A stretch of DNA of 64,000 bases from SKVR01 sp964453995 (GTDB taxonomy: Bacteria; Bacteroidota; Bacteroidia; Bacteroidales; UBA7960): assembly GCA_964453995.1 (NCBI GenBank), contig CAYVQC010000019.1:1-64000 (forward strand), in the 5' to 3' direction. The notes under the pieces are model-generated. The model made no database searches. It had not been told where the DNA came from and was given only the letters and a program-made list of their open reading frames with translations. The translations under genes were made by a program, and so were the position numbers. Shown in pieces: positions 17,856-26,304 of the stretch. Each line of letters opens with the position of its first letter. The first letter of the stretch is position 1.

Positions 17856-19922
17856 ATGAAAAAAATATTTTTGATCAACAGGGAGATCAGCTGGCTTTCT
17901 TTTAACGAGCGGGTCTTGCAGGAAGCTGCCGACCCCAGGGTTCCCCTTATAGAGCGAATGAGATTTTTAGGTATTTTCTCCAATAACCTTGATGAGTTTT
18001 TCCGTGTCAGGGTTGCTACATGGACAAGACTGGTAGACCTGACCGGGGCAGAAACCAGCCTGAACGAATCACCATCGAAAATACTCAACCTGATCAATAA
18101 GGTTGATCATGAGCAGCAACAACGGTTTCATCAGATCTACAAGGAGTTGCTTAAAGAATTGGAAAAGGAAAACATTTTCATCATCAGTGAAAAACAACTT
18201 ACTGATGACCAGGGGGCTTATGTGAGGCAGTATTTTCGCGATCATGTAAGGGCCAATCTTTTTCCCATCATGATGAAAAACCTCAAAAAGACAACCTCGC
18301 TCAGGGATAAATCTATCTACCTGGCTATACATCTAAAGAAACAGGATAAGAGTATCAAAGACAATTATGCTTTAATCAAGGTGCCCACCACTGTGCTCTC
18401 ACGTTTCCTTATTCTGCCTAAAAAAGAAGACAGGAACTATATCATCTTATTGGATGATGTTATCCGCTACAACCTGGCAGATATTTTCTCTATATTTGAT
18501 TATGATGAGTTCGATGCATATACCATAAAAATTACACGCGATGCTGAAATGGAGATCGATAATGACGTATCCAAGAGTCTTATGGAGCGCATGAGCGATA
18601 GCCTTAAGCAAAGAAAAAGAGGACGTCCTGTTCGATTTGTATTCGACCGCGAAATGCCTGCTTCTATGTTGAAGCTGCTCATGGAAAGGCTTAAAATTTC
18701 AGGCAGGGATAATATTATGAAAAGCGGCCGTTATCATAACTTCAAAGATTTTATGAAGTTTCCCAATGTGGGGGGGGTGCATCTGGAATATCCACCAGCA
18801 CCTCCTTTACCGCATAAAGACCTGTCAGGAGCAAAGAGTATCTTGGCAGCCATCAGGGAAAGAGATATTTTGCTCAATTTCCCCTACCAGTCGTTTCAGT
18901 ATATTGTTGACCTTCTTCGCGAGGCATCCATCGATCCAAAGGTTAGGTCCATAAAAATGACCATTTACCGTGTAGCAAGTAATTCAAAGGTTATAAATGC
19001 CCTGGTCAATGCAGCACGAAATGGGAAAAAAGTAACTGTTTACCTTGAGCTGCAGGCCCGCTTTGATGAGAAGGCTAATATTTTCTGGTCGGAAAAACTC
19101 CATGAAGAAGGCGTAGAGGTGATCCATGGCACTGCAGGACTTAAGGTACACTCCAAATTAATCCTTATAGAGCGTAAAGAAGGGAATAAAAAAGTATTGT
19201 ATGCCAATATTGGTACCGGCAATTTTAACGAAATTACAAGTGCAATTTATGTTGATACCAGTTTGTTAACGGCCAATCCCAAAATTACTAATGAGGTAGA
19301 CCAGGTATTTATGCTGTTTGAGAAAACTTACCTGGCGCCTGTTAATTTCAGGCATCTTGTTGTTTCTCCTTTCAAAACCAGGCAATTCATCACCAAAATG
19401 ATAGAACGCGAAATGATGAATGCCCGCAAAGGAAAGAAAGCTGAAGTGATCATGAAACTCAATTCACTTGTAGATGAAACCCTGGTAAGAAAAATTTATT
19501 CCGCTTCCAGGGCAGGGGTGAAATTCAAACTCATCATAAGGGGAATATGTGTGCTGGTGCCCGGAGTAAAAATGCTTTCTGAGAATATTGAAGCCATAAG
19601 TATTGTAGATCGTTACCTTGAGCATTCCCGCATCTTTGTGTTTCACAACGATGGCAACCCGTTGTATTATATCTCTTCTGCCGACCTGATGTCGCGAAAC
19701 CTTGATAACCGTATCGAGGTGGGTGTGCCTATTTGGGATGAGCAATTGAAAACTGAGATCCAAACCATGCTGGATATCCAGTGGAAAGACAACGTAAAAG
19801 CAAGGTTGCTGGGGCAGGATAATCTAAACTGCTACGTGCAACGCCAGGAAAATGAACCCGAGGTAAGAACACAGGTTGAAATATACAACTACTTCAGGAC
19901 CCAGTTTTACAATACCCATTAA
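17856..19922 (+). CDS. ppk1: Polyphosphate kinase 1
   Basis: A 688-residue enzyme that reversibly makes inorganic polyphosphate from ATP. The N domain opens with INREISWLSFNERVLQEA, and the head domain and two phospholipase-D-like catalytic domains follow. The autophosphorylated His432 is in GLKVHSKL, and the second conserved His590 is in YLEHSRIF; these match the two essential His of E. coli PPK1 in position and context. The length is normal for PPK1. The ppx/gppA gene follows 14 bases later, the classical ppk-ppx pairing, and RelA/SpoT comes after that. Confidence 0.97.
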   Translation: MKKIFLINREISWLSFNERVLQEAADPRVPLIERMRFLGIFSNNLDEFFRVRVATWTRLVDLTGAETSLNESPSKILNLINKVDHEQQQRFHQIYKELLKELEKENIFIISEKQLTDDQGAYVRQYFRDHVRANLFPIMMKNLKKTTSLRDKSIYLAIHLKKQDKSIKDNYALIKVPTTVLSRFLILPKKEDRNYIILLDDVIRYNLADIFSIFDYDEFDAYTIKITRDAEMEIDNDVSKSLMERMSDSLKQRKRGRPVRFVFDREMPASMLKLLMERLKISGRDNIMKSGRYHNFKDFMKFPNVGGVHLEYPPAPPLPHKDLSGAKSILAAIRERDILLNFPYQSFQYIVDLLREASIDPKVRSIKMTIYRVASNSKVINALVNAARNGKKVTVYLELQARFDEKANIFWSEKLHEEGVEVIHGTAGLKVHSKLILIERKEGNKKVLYANIGTGNFNEITSAIYVDTSLLTANPKITNEVDQVFMLFEKTYLAPVNFRHLVVSPFKTRQFITKMIEREMMNARKGKKAEVIMKLNSLVDETLVRKIYSASRAGVKFKLIIRGICVLVPGVKMLSENIEAISIVDRYLEHSRIFVFHNDGNPLYYISSADLMSRNLDNRIEVGVPIWDEQLKTEIQTMLDIQWKDNVKARLLGQDNLNCYVQRQENEPEVRTQVEIYNYFRTQFYNTH

Positions 19923-19936
19923 GAAAAAATTTTGCT

Positions 19937-20836
19937 ATGCTTCTTGCTGCTATTGATATAGGTTCCAATGCTGTAAGACTTTTTTTCTCCAATGTGTTTG
20001 AGCAGAATGAGCATGTGGTTGTAGAAAAGGCCTCTCTTATGAGAATCCCTGTTCGCCTTGGAGAGGATGTATTTGTGCACGGCAAGATCTCAGACGAAAA
20101 AACTGAAAAGCTTATAAAAACGATGAAAGCTTTCAGGCTTTTGATGGAAGTGAACAAACCCGTTGCTTACCGGGCATGCGCAACTTCTGCCATGCGGGAG
20201 GCGAAAAATGGTAAAAAGGTAATTGACAGGGTAAAGGAAAAAGCCGGGATCGATATCCAACTTATTGACGGGGTTGAAGAGGCCAGGATGGTAAGTGGAG
20301 TGCAGAATCTCGATCTGGTACACAAGTATAATTATTCGTTGTATATTGATGTTGGAGGTGGGAGTACAGAATTGTCATTGATGTCAAGAAAAGGCACTGA
20401 GGCATCTTCATCCTTCCGCTTGGGTACGGTAAGAATGGTCAATAAAAAAGAAGAGCCGGGAGAATGGGACAGGATGAAAGAGTGGTTGATGCAATTCGAG
20501 CGGTTCTTCCCCGAAATGTTGTGTGTGGGTGCCGGGGGAAATATTAATAAAATTGCTAAACTTTATGGTAGAGTTCCCGAAAAAACATTGCCTTTCAATA
20601 ACCTTGAGTACGCCTTAAACCACCTGCAAAAATTCACCCTTCAGCAGCGCATTGATCTTATGGGTTTACGGCCCGATAGGGCAGATGTGATCTTGCCCGC
20701 TGCCCGTATCTTTTATTTTATCATGAAACACACCCGTTCCAAAACCTTGCTGGTACCCAAAATAGGTCTTAGTGACGGTATTGTTATTGCCCTGTATAAA
20801 GAGATCCAAACTGAAAATAAAACCCCCGCCAGCTGA
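19937..20836 (+). CDS. ppx: Exopolyphosphatase / pppGpp phosphohydrolase, short form
   Basis: A 299-residue ASKHA-fold phosphatase. The N-terminal phosphate-binding loop reads AAIDIGSNAVRLFFSN, the catalytic Glu lies in GVEEARM, and the second glycine loop is YIDVGGGSTELSL. The protein consists of only the two ASKHA lobes; the C-terminal HD and later domains of the roughly 500-residue E. coli Ppx/GppA are absent, as in many short Bacteroidota and Gram-positive forms. Placement 14 bases after ppk1 suggests polyphosphate turnover, while RelA/SpoT next door fits pppGpp removal as well. Which substrate is used cannot be decided from sequence. Confidence 0.9.
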   Translation: MLLAAIDIGSNAVRLFFSNVFEQNEHVVVEKASLMRIPVRLGEDVFVHGKISDEKTEKLIKTMKAFRLLMEVNKPVAYRACATSAMREAKNGKKVIDRVKEKAGIDIQLIDGVEEARMVSGVQNLDLVHKYNYSLYIDVGGGSTELSLMSRKGTEASSSFRLGTVRMVNKKEEPGEWDRMKEWLMQFERFFPEMLCVGAGGNINKIAKLYGRVPEKTLPFNNLEYALNHLQKFTLQQRIDLMGLRPDRADVILPAARIFYFIMKHTRSKTLLVPKIGLSDGIVIALYKEIQTENKTPAS

Positions 20837-20887
20837 TTCTGCTCAATCTTTCGCTGTTTAAGGTAAACATCAAGCCCTCTTTTGGTG

Positions 20888-20895
20888 TATCTTTG
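20888..20895 (+). promoter_or_regulatory. Candidate -7 element of the RelA/SpoT gene
   Basis: TATCTTTG is a full TAnnTTTG match, located in the ppx-rsh gap. It predicts transcription starting near 20901, which argues against translation from the TTG at 20904. Confidence 0.35.
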
Positions 20896-20990
20896 TATAG
20901 GGATTGGATGAGCGTTTTCACATACCATACCCCCGGTATTTCCGTAACAGAACAGAGAAAAACAATGTCGCACTCAATTTTTATTATCCT

Positions 20991-23246
20991 GTGTCTGAAG
21001 TAAAAAAAAACCAATTATCCGGAGCAGAGCTCGAGGAAGAACGTCGCGAGATCCTTCGCCAGTATCGTGGCCTTTTGTCCGTATGCCGTCCCGGGACTAC
21101 CCTGGCAGACCGGAAACGCATCCGCCAGGCCTTCAACTTTGCTACACAGGCTCATAAGGATCACCGCCGCAAAAGCGGAGAACCCTATATTTACCATCCC
21201 ATTGCTGTCGCACGCATTTGTGTGGAAGAAATCGGACTGGGCACAACCAGCGTAATTTGCTCCCTGCTCCACGATGTGGTAGAAGATACCGATTATACCC
21301 TGGGTGATATCTCAGAGTATTTTGGCGAAGAGGTTGCCCGCATCATTGACGGGCTTACCAAAATCTCAGGAATATTTGAACAAACAGACTCTTTGCAGGC
21401 TGAAAATTTCCGGAAAATGCTCCTTACCCTTTCCGACGATGTAAGGGTAATACTCATCAAACTTGCCGACAGGCTCCACAACATGCGCACCCTGGGGGCT
21501 CTCCCCCCGCGCAAACAATTAAAAATCGCCAACGAAACACTTTATCTTTTTGCCCCGCTGGCTCACAGGCTTGGATTTCATGCCATCAAAAGCGAACTTG
21601 AAGATCTTGCACTGAAATATACCGATCCGGAAATCTACAGCTCCATTTCGCGCAAAATCGTTGAATCGGAAGATGAGCGCAACCGGTTTATTGAAAACTT
21701 TACCTGGCCTATCAAGAAATCGCTCGACGAACAAGGCATCAAATACAGAGTGCTGGGACGCACAAAGTCTATCAGCTCCATATGGGGAAAAATGCAGAAA
21801 CAGGAAGTGCCCTTCGAGGAGGTATTCGATATTTTCGCCATTCGCATTATCATCGACACCCCCGAAGACAGGGAAAAAGCCGATTGCTGGAGAGCGTATT
21901 CCATTGTAACCGATATATACCGCCCCAATCCCGACCGCCTGCGCGACTGGATCTCTACGCCTAAAGCCAACGGATATGAATCGCTTCACACTACCGTGAT
22001 GAGTAAGCAGGGAAAATGGGTTGAAGTGCAGATCAGGACCCGCCGTATGGACGATGTGGCAGAAAAAGGATATGCAGCCCACTGGAAATACAAAGAGTCC
22101 AAATCAGGAGAAAGTGGCATTGATAAATGGCTCAACCGTATAAGGGAAATTTTAAAAACATCTGAAAAGGATGCCCTGGACTTTATTGACGACTTTAAAC
22201 TCAACCTGTTCTCTGATGAGATCTTTGTTTTTACCCCCAAAGGAGAATTGCGCACACTGCCTCTGGGGTCAACAGCACTGGATTTTGCCTATAGCATTCA
22301 CTCAAAAGTGGGAGACCAATGCCTTGGGGCAAAAATCAACTATAAGCTGGTGCCCCTGAGCCATCCCCTGAAAAGCGGCGACCAGATTGAGATCATTACA
22401 TCGGTTAAGCAAAAACCCAAACCCGACTGGCTCAACTACGTTACTACCGCCAGGGCCAAGGGAAAGATTAAATCAGCACTGAAAGAAGAAAGAAAGAAAA
22501 TTGCCGAAGATGGTAAAGAAAAGCTTGATCGAAAACTCAAACAGCTCAAGATTGATAATAACCATGACAATATTCAGAAGCTTCTAAATTATTTCAAGCT
22601 CCAGGCACCTATTGATCTTTACTATGAGTTTGCTATTGATAAACTCGATATCAAAGATCTTAAAACCTACCTCTCAGAGCAGGAGAAAAGCGGATTGTTG
22701 AGTTATCTGAAAAATCCCTTTTCAAAAACCAGCAGGCCTTCCCGTACGGAAAAAGAGCAATATGACCCCATCAGGGCTAAACTCAAGGAAAAGCCCGATA
22801 CCCTTCTCATTGGCGACAGTATGGAAGCCCTGGATTACACCCTCTCCCCATGTTGCAACCCCATACCTGGTGATGACGTTTTCGGTTTTGTTACCATCAA
22901 TGAAGGGATTAAGATTCACCGTAACAATTGCCCCAATGCAGTTCAACTGATGTCAAAATTTGCCTACCGCATTGTAAAAGCAAAATGGTATACCGGCAAA
23001 TCCATTGCCTTTCTCAGTGGTATTAAAATCAGGGGAATTGATGATATGGGTATACTGAATAACCTTACTAATCTTATCTCCAGCGAATATAACCTTAACA
23101 TCAGGTCGATCAATATCGATAGCAATGCCGGAACTTTTGAAGGAACCGTGATGTTGTATGTAAACGATACCCAGCACCTGAACAATCTTATCAGTAAGAT
23201 CAAGAGGATAAAAGGGGTAAAACAGGTCTCCAGGATCGGTAAATAA
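20991..23246 (+). CDS. relA: Bifunctional (p)ppGpp synthetase/hydrolase (RelA/SpoT long RSH)
   Basis: A long RSH enzyme of about 751 residues that makes and degrades the stringent-response alarmone. Domains: HD hydrolase (about 45-190, with YIYHPIAVA and the metal-binding HDVVEDT intact), synthetase (about 210-345, GRTKSISSIWGKM and KANGYESLHTTV), TGS (about 375-440), a conserved-Cys domain with LSPCCNPIPGD and HRNNCPNA, and a C-terminal ACT domain (about 675-751). An intact HDxxED predicts hydrolase activity beside synthesis. The start is unclear: there is no ATG in frame before the HD domain. Candidates are TTG at 20904 and GTG at 20991; GTG is preferred because it lies well downstream of a likely -7 element and starts near the family N-terminus. 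Confidence 0.93.
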   Translation: MSEVKKNQLSGAELEEERREILRQYRGLLSVCRPGTTLADRKRIRQAFNFATQAHKDHRRKSGEPYIYHPIAVARICVEEIGLGTTSVICSLLHDVVEDTDYTLGDISEYFGEEVARIIDGLTKISGIFEQTDSLQAENFRKMLLTLSDDVRVILIKLADRLHNMRTLGALPPRKQLKIANETLYLFAPLAHRLGFHAIKSELEDLALKYTDPEIYSSISRKIVESEDERNRFIENFTWPIKKSLDEQGIKYRVLGRTKSISSIWGKMQKQEVPFEEVFDIFAIRIIIDTPEDREKADCWRAYSIVTDIYRPNPDRLRDWISTPKANGYESLHTTVMSKQGKWVEVQIRTRRMDDVAEKGYAAHWKYKESKSGESGIDKWLNRIREILKTSEKDALDFIDDFKLNLFSDEIFVFTPKGELRTLPLGSTALDFAYSIHSKVGDQCLGAKINYKLVPLSHPLKSGDQIEIITSVKQKPKPDWLNYVTTARAKGKIKSALKEERKKIAEDGKEKLDRKLKQLKIDNNHDNIQKLLNYFKLQAPIDLYYEFAIDKLDIKDLKTYLSEQEKSGLLSYLKNPFSKTSRPSRTEKEQYDPIRAKLKEKPDTLLIGDSMEALDYTLSPCCNPIPGDDVFGFVTINEGIKIHRNNCPNAVQLMSKFAYRIVKAKWYTGKSIAFLSGIKIRGIDDMGILNNLTNLISSEYNLNIRSINIDSNAGTFEGTVMLYVNDTQHLNNLISKIKRIKGVKQVSRIGK

Positions 23247-23352
23247 GCTGGAAGGATTATTTTGCTTCCCGACACCCTGCAAAGAAAAGGTGAAAAATTC
23301 CTTCGCACCAGTCATTCTATTGCGCTGAAAGCCAGCGGTTTTAATTATTTAT

Positions 23353-23367
23353 TTATAATCATTACAA
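23353..23367. promoter_or_regulatory. PerR/Fur-type operator upstream of the Fur-family gene
   Basis: TTATAATCATTACAA matches the PerR box TTATAATnATTATAA at 13 of 14 defined bases. About 18 bases downstream is TATCTTTA (23385-23392), one mismatch from the -7 consensus, so the box covers the expected -33 region. This suggests autorepression. Confidence 0.5.
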
Positions 23368-23510
23368 ATAACGAAAAGTTTTTATATCTTTATGGCATTG
23401 CAGTTAATCATATTTTAATATTGACTTTGACAACGTAAGGAAATATTAGGTTTTTGGGAGAGGATTGTAACGTTTCAAAGTCGCTAATCTGAAAAGAGGA
23501 TTTTTTTCTG

Positions 23511-23990
23511 ATGAAATACATGAAGGATCATAAGGAAAACTATGAGGTAATCGAAACGGTAAAAAGTATCTTTTCTGCCTATCTTGAAAATAACGGGCAT
23601 AGAAAAACCCCTGAAAGATTTACCATTCTCAGGGAGATCTACCTTACCGAAGGGCATTTTGATGTAGAGTCATTATACATTAAGATGAAAAATAACAAGT
23701 ATCGGGTTAGCAGAGCTACTCTTTACAATACCATTGAGTTGTTGCAAAACTGCAACCTTGTAATCAAGCACCAGTTTGGCAAAAATGTGGCGCAATTTGA
23801 AAAATCTTACAAATACAAGCAACACGATCACCTGGTTTGCTCAGAGTGTGGCAAGGTTATGGAATTTTGCGATCCACGCCTTCTGGAAATACAAAAAAGC
23901 ATTGAAAACCTGCTGCATTTTAATATCACCCACAGGTCTCTGGCGTTCTATGGTATTTGCAAGGATTGTGAAAAAAGAAACCAGAATTAA
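23511..23990 (+). CDS. Fur-family metalloregulator
   Basis: A 159-residue regulator with an N-terminal winged helix (GHRKTPERFTIL ... YRVSRATLYNTIELL) and a C-terminal dimerisation domain. Structural zinc is held by CSEC and CKDC. The regulatory site has QHDHLVC, plus His in EGHFDVE. At the two positions where Bacillus PerR has Asp85 and Asp104 this protein has Glu (AQFE, VMEF), which points to a Fur-like metal sensor or to a PerR less prone to oxidation. A PerR-type box lies 144 bases upstream. Rubrerythrin, a common peroxide-regulon gene, is two genes downstream. The metal and signal are not settled. Confidence 0.9.
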   Translation: MKYMKDHKENYEVIETVKSIFSAYLENNGHRKTPERFTILREIYLTEGHFDVESLYIKMKNNKYRVSRATLYNTIELLQNCNLVIKHQFGKNVAQFEKSYKYKQHDHLVCSECGKVMEFCDPRLLEIQKSIENLLHFNITHRSLAFYGICKDCEKRNQN

Positions 23991-24062
23991 AATTCCGGCA
24001 GCCCTATTTATTGCGCAAATCCCTTAAGAATATTCCAAAAAAATACACTACTTTTGACAGTG

Positions 24063-24086
24063 AAAAGCCGGTTTTCGGCTTTTTTT
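24063..24086 (+). terminator. Intrinsic terminator after the Fur-family gene
   Basis: A perfect 8-bp stem AAAAGCCG/CGGCTTTT with a 5-base loop (GTTTT) and a continuing T-run, 73 bases after the stop. Confidence 0.75.
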
Positions 24087-24119
24087 ATGGGTATCTTGCA
24101 AATAATTTAGTCATTCATT

Positions 24120-25421
24120 ATGATAACAGAAAACAAAGCCGATGTGCTCCTTGGTTTGCAATGGGGCGACGAAGGGAAGGGAAAAATTGTTGATTTTCTT
24201 ACACCACAATATCAATTGGTAGCCCGCTTTCAGGGTGGCCCCAATGCCGGGCATACCCTCGAATTTGGGAATAAAAAATATATCCTGCATACCATACCTT
24301 CGGGCATTTTTCATGCAGGTTCTACAAATCTTATTGGCAACGGGGTAGTTATCGACCCCTGTATCTTCAGGAAAGAGATTGAATCTACCGAAATTGACTT
24401 TAAAGAATTTTCACAAAGACTTCTGTTGTCGAAAAAAGCACATCTCATCCTTCCATCACATAAACTGCTTGATGCCGCGCTGGAAAATGCCAAAGGAACT
24501 GCCAAAATCGGCAGCACTTTGAAAGGAATAGGACCGGCCTATACCGATAAAATTGCGAGATCAGGTCTGAGAGTAGGTAATATTTTGCAGCAAGATTTTC
24601 AACGCAGGTATGATGAGCTTAAGAAAAGCCATTTTCAAATGGCTGTTTCCCTGGGATTTGAGCCGAAATCTTTCCGTCCCGACGGTAAGGAATTCGAAAC
24701 CTGGGAAACAGAGTGGTTCAAAGGTATAGACCTGATTAAGGAGTTACAACTGGTAGATTCTGAAATTCTTGTAAACCAGGAACTCCAAAAAGGAAGCAAG
24801 ATGCTTGCCGAAGGTGCACAGGGCTCCCTGCTGGATATCGACTTCGGATCTTATCCTTTTGTTACCTCTTCTAATACCGTTGCTGCAGGTGCCTGCACCG
24901 GACTGGGGATTGCTCCCTCGGCCATTGGAGAAGTTTATGGAATTTTCAAAGCATATTGCACCAGGGTGGGCAGCGGCCCTTTTCCCACTGAATTGTTTGA
25001 TGCCGATGGGGAAGCCATGCGTAAGGAGGGAAACGAATTCGGCTCTACTACAGGCCGGCCACGCAGGTGCGGCTGGCTCGATCTGCCCGCACTAAAATAT
25101 GCCGTAATGCTCAATGGTGTTACCCGGCTTATTATGACCAAGGCCGATGTCTTGAGTATCTTTGATCAGATCATGGTTTGTGTGGCCTACAATTACCAGG
25201 GGAAAGAAATAGATTACATACCTTTCGATCCCCAATCAAAGCAGCTTACACCCGTTTATAAAACTTTGCCAGGCTGGAAAACCGATCTCAAACCTTTTAA
25301 TTCTTTTCGTGACCTGCCTGAACAACTGAGAGATTTCATTCTTCTTGTGGAAGATTATACTAGAGTACCAGTATTCATTGTTTCTACAGGTCCCGACAGG
25401 GCGCACACCATTGTAAAATAG
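24120..25421 (+). CDS. purA: Adenylosuccinate synthetase
   Basis: A 433-residue GTP-dependent enzyme joining IMP and aspartate, the first step from IMP to AMP. The N-terminal P-loop-like LGLQWGDEGKGKIVDFL carries the catalytic Asp, GPNAGHTLEF follows with the catalytic His, and the GSTTGRPRRCGWLDL segment binds substrate. GIGPAYTDKIAR and a GTP-binding TKADVLS are also present. The length is normal. It is transcribed apart from the Fur-family gene, since a strong terminator separates them. No other purine gene is adjacent. Confidence 0.97.
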   Translation: MITENKADVLLGLQWGDEGKGKIVDFLTPQYQLVARFQGGPNAGHTLEFGNKKYILHTIPSGIFHAGSTNLIGNGVVIDPCIFRKEIESTEIDFKEFSQRLLLSKKAHLILPSHKLLDAALENAKGTAKIGSTLKGIGPAYTDKIARSGLRVGNILQQDFQRRYDELKKSHFQMAVSLGFEPKSFRPDGKEFETWETEWFKGIDLIKELQLVDSEILVNQELQKGSKMLAEGAQGSLLDIDFGSYPFVTSSNTVAAGACTGLGIAPSAIGEVYGIFKAYCTRVGSGPFPTELFDADGEAMRKEGNEFGSTTGRPRRCGWLDLPALKYAVMLNGVTRLIMTKADVLSIFDQIMVCVAYNYQGKEIDYIPFDPQSKQLTPVYKTLPGWKTDLKPFNSFRDLPEQLRDFILLVEDYTRVPVFIVSTGPDRAHTIVK

Positions 25422-25520
25422 AATGTACTCTCATTATCAAATTGTTCGGCGGCATTTTGAGCATCTCCTTATTTAAATCAATTCTAAATTGCACTTTTTG
25501 AGCAGTTTAGCACTTCCTTG

Positions 25521-25553
25521 TTGGTCCTTTTCTCTTAATTTAGCGTACTTTTG
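25521..25553 (+). promoter_or_regulatory. Bacteroidota-type promoter of rubrerythrin
   Basis: TTG at 25521-25523, 22 bases, then TACTTTTG at 25546-25553. Both element and spacing fit. No clear PerR box was found here; the nearest candidate near 25474 matches only about 10 of 14 positions. Confidence 0.5.
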
Positions 25554-25625
25554 ATCTCCGCGGCTTCAGGTGATAGCCGGCTTGGAAACGGTATGCTATT
25601 ATAAATCAGAATAAAAGTAACTAAG

Positions 25626-26204
25626 ATGGAAAAAAGTATTAAAGGAACAAAAACAGAACAAAATCTGCTCAAGGCATTTGCGGGAGAATCTCAGGCAACA
25701 AGGCGTTACCAGATGTATGCAAAAATTGCCAAGGAAGAAGGATATGAGCAAATCGCCGGATATTTTCTGGAAACAGCAGAGCAGGAGAAAATGCATGCTA
25801 AATCCTTTTATGAACACCTTGAAGGGGGAATGGTAGAAATCACCGCTTCTTACCCTGCCGGAAGACTGGGTACTACCGCCGAAAATCTTAAAGGTGCGGC
25901 AGCAGGCGAAAATGAAGAATGGCAGGTATTGTATCCTGAGTTTGCACGCATTGCAGAAGAAGAGGGTTTTCGCCGTATCGCCACCACCTTCAAACTGGTA
26001 GCCGAGGCAGAAAAAAATCATGAAGAGCGTTACCTCAAACTACTCAAAAGGGTAGAAGAGGGAACTGTTTTTCAGCGCGAAGAAAAAACAAAATGGTATT
26101 GTCGCAAGTGCGGGTACATTTATGAAGGTGAAAAAGCACTGAAAAACTGCCCCGCCTGTCGGCACCCTCAGGCATATTTCGAAGAATTCTGCGAGAATTA
26201 TTAA
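25626..26204 (+). CDS. rbr: Rubrerythrin
   Basis: A 192-residue peroxidase of anaerobes that reduces hydrogen peroxide. The N-terminal ferritin-like four-helix domain (about 1-150) contains the diiron ligands in FAGESQATRRY, ETAEQEKMHA and ARIAEEEGF...AEAEKNHEERY. A C-terminal rubredoxin domain (about 155-192) binds one iron with WYCRKCGY and NCPACRHP. All ligands appear present. It has its own promoter and a strong terminator, so it is a single-gene unit. Together with the Fur-family gene and cytochrome bd it indicates management of low oxygen or peroxide. Confidence 0.96.
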   Translation: MEKSIKGTKTEQNLLKAFAGESQATRRYQMYAKIAKEEGYEQIAGYFLETAEQEKMHAKSFYEHLEGGMVEITASYPAGRLGTTAENLKGAAAGENEEWQVLYPEFARIAEEEGFRRIATTFKLVAEAEKNHEERYLKLLKRVEEGTVFQREEKTKWYCRKCGYIYEGEKALKNCPACRHPQAYFEEFCENY

Positions 26205-26243
26205 GCCTTAGCTTCATCAATGCAATCAATACAATCGTTGCAT

Positions 26244-26279
26244 AAAAAAATGGCTGCTTCTCAAGGCAGCCATTTTTTT
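26244..26279. terminator. Bidirectional intrinsic terminator
   Basis: A perfect 14-bp stem (AAAAAAATGGCTGC / GCAGCCATTTTTTT) with an 8-base loop between two convergent genes. Confidence 0.85.
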
Positions 26280-26304
26280 GTCTGGTAAAATGTTCTCGTA
26301 AGTA

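Noticed and set aside
25440..25545. Search for a PerR box before rubrerythrin
   Set aside because: Best site matches about 10 of 14 defined positions, not better than expected in AT-rich DNA.
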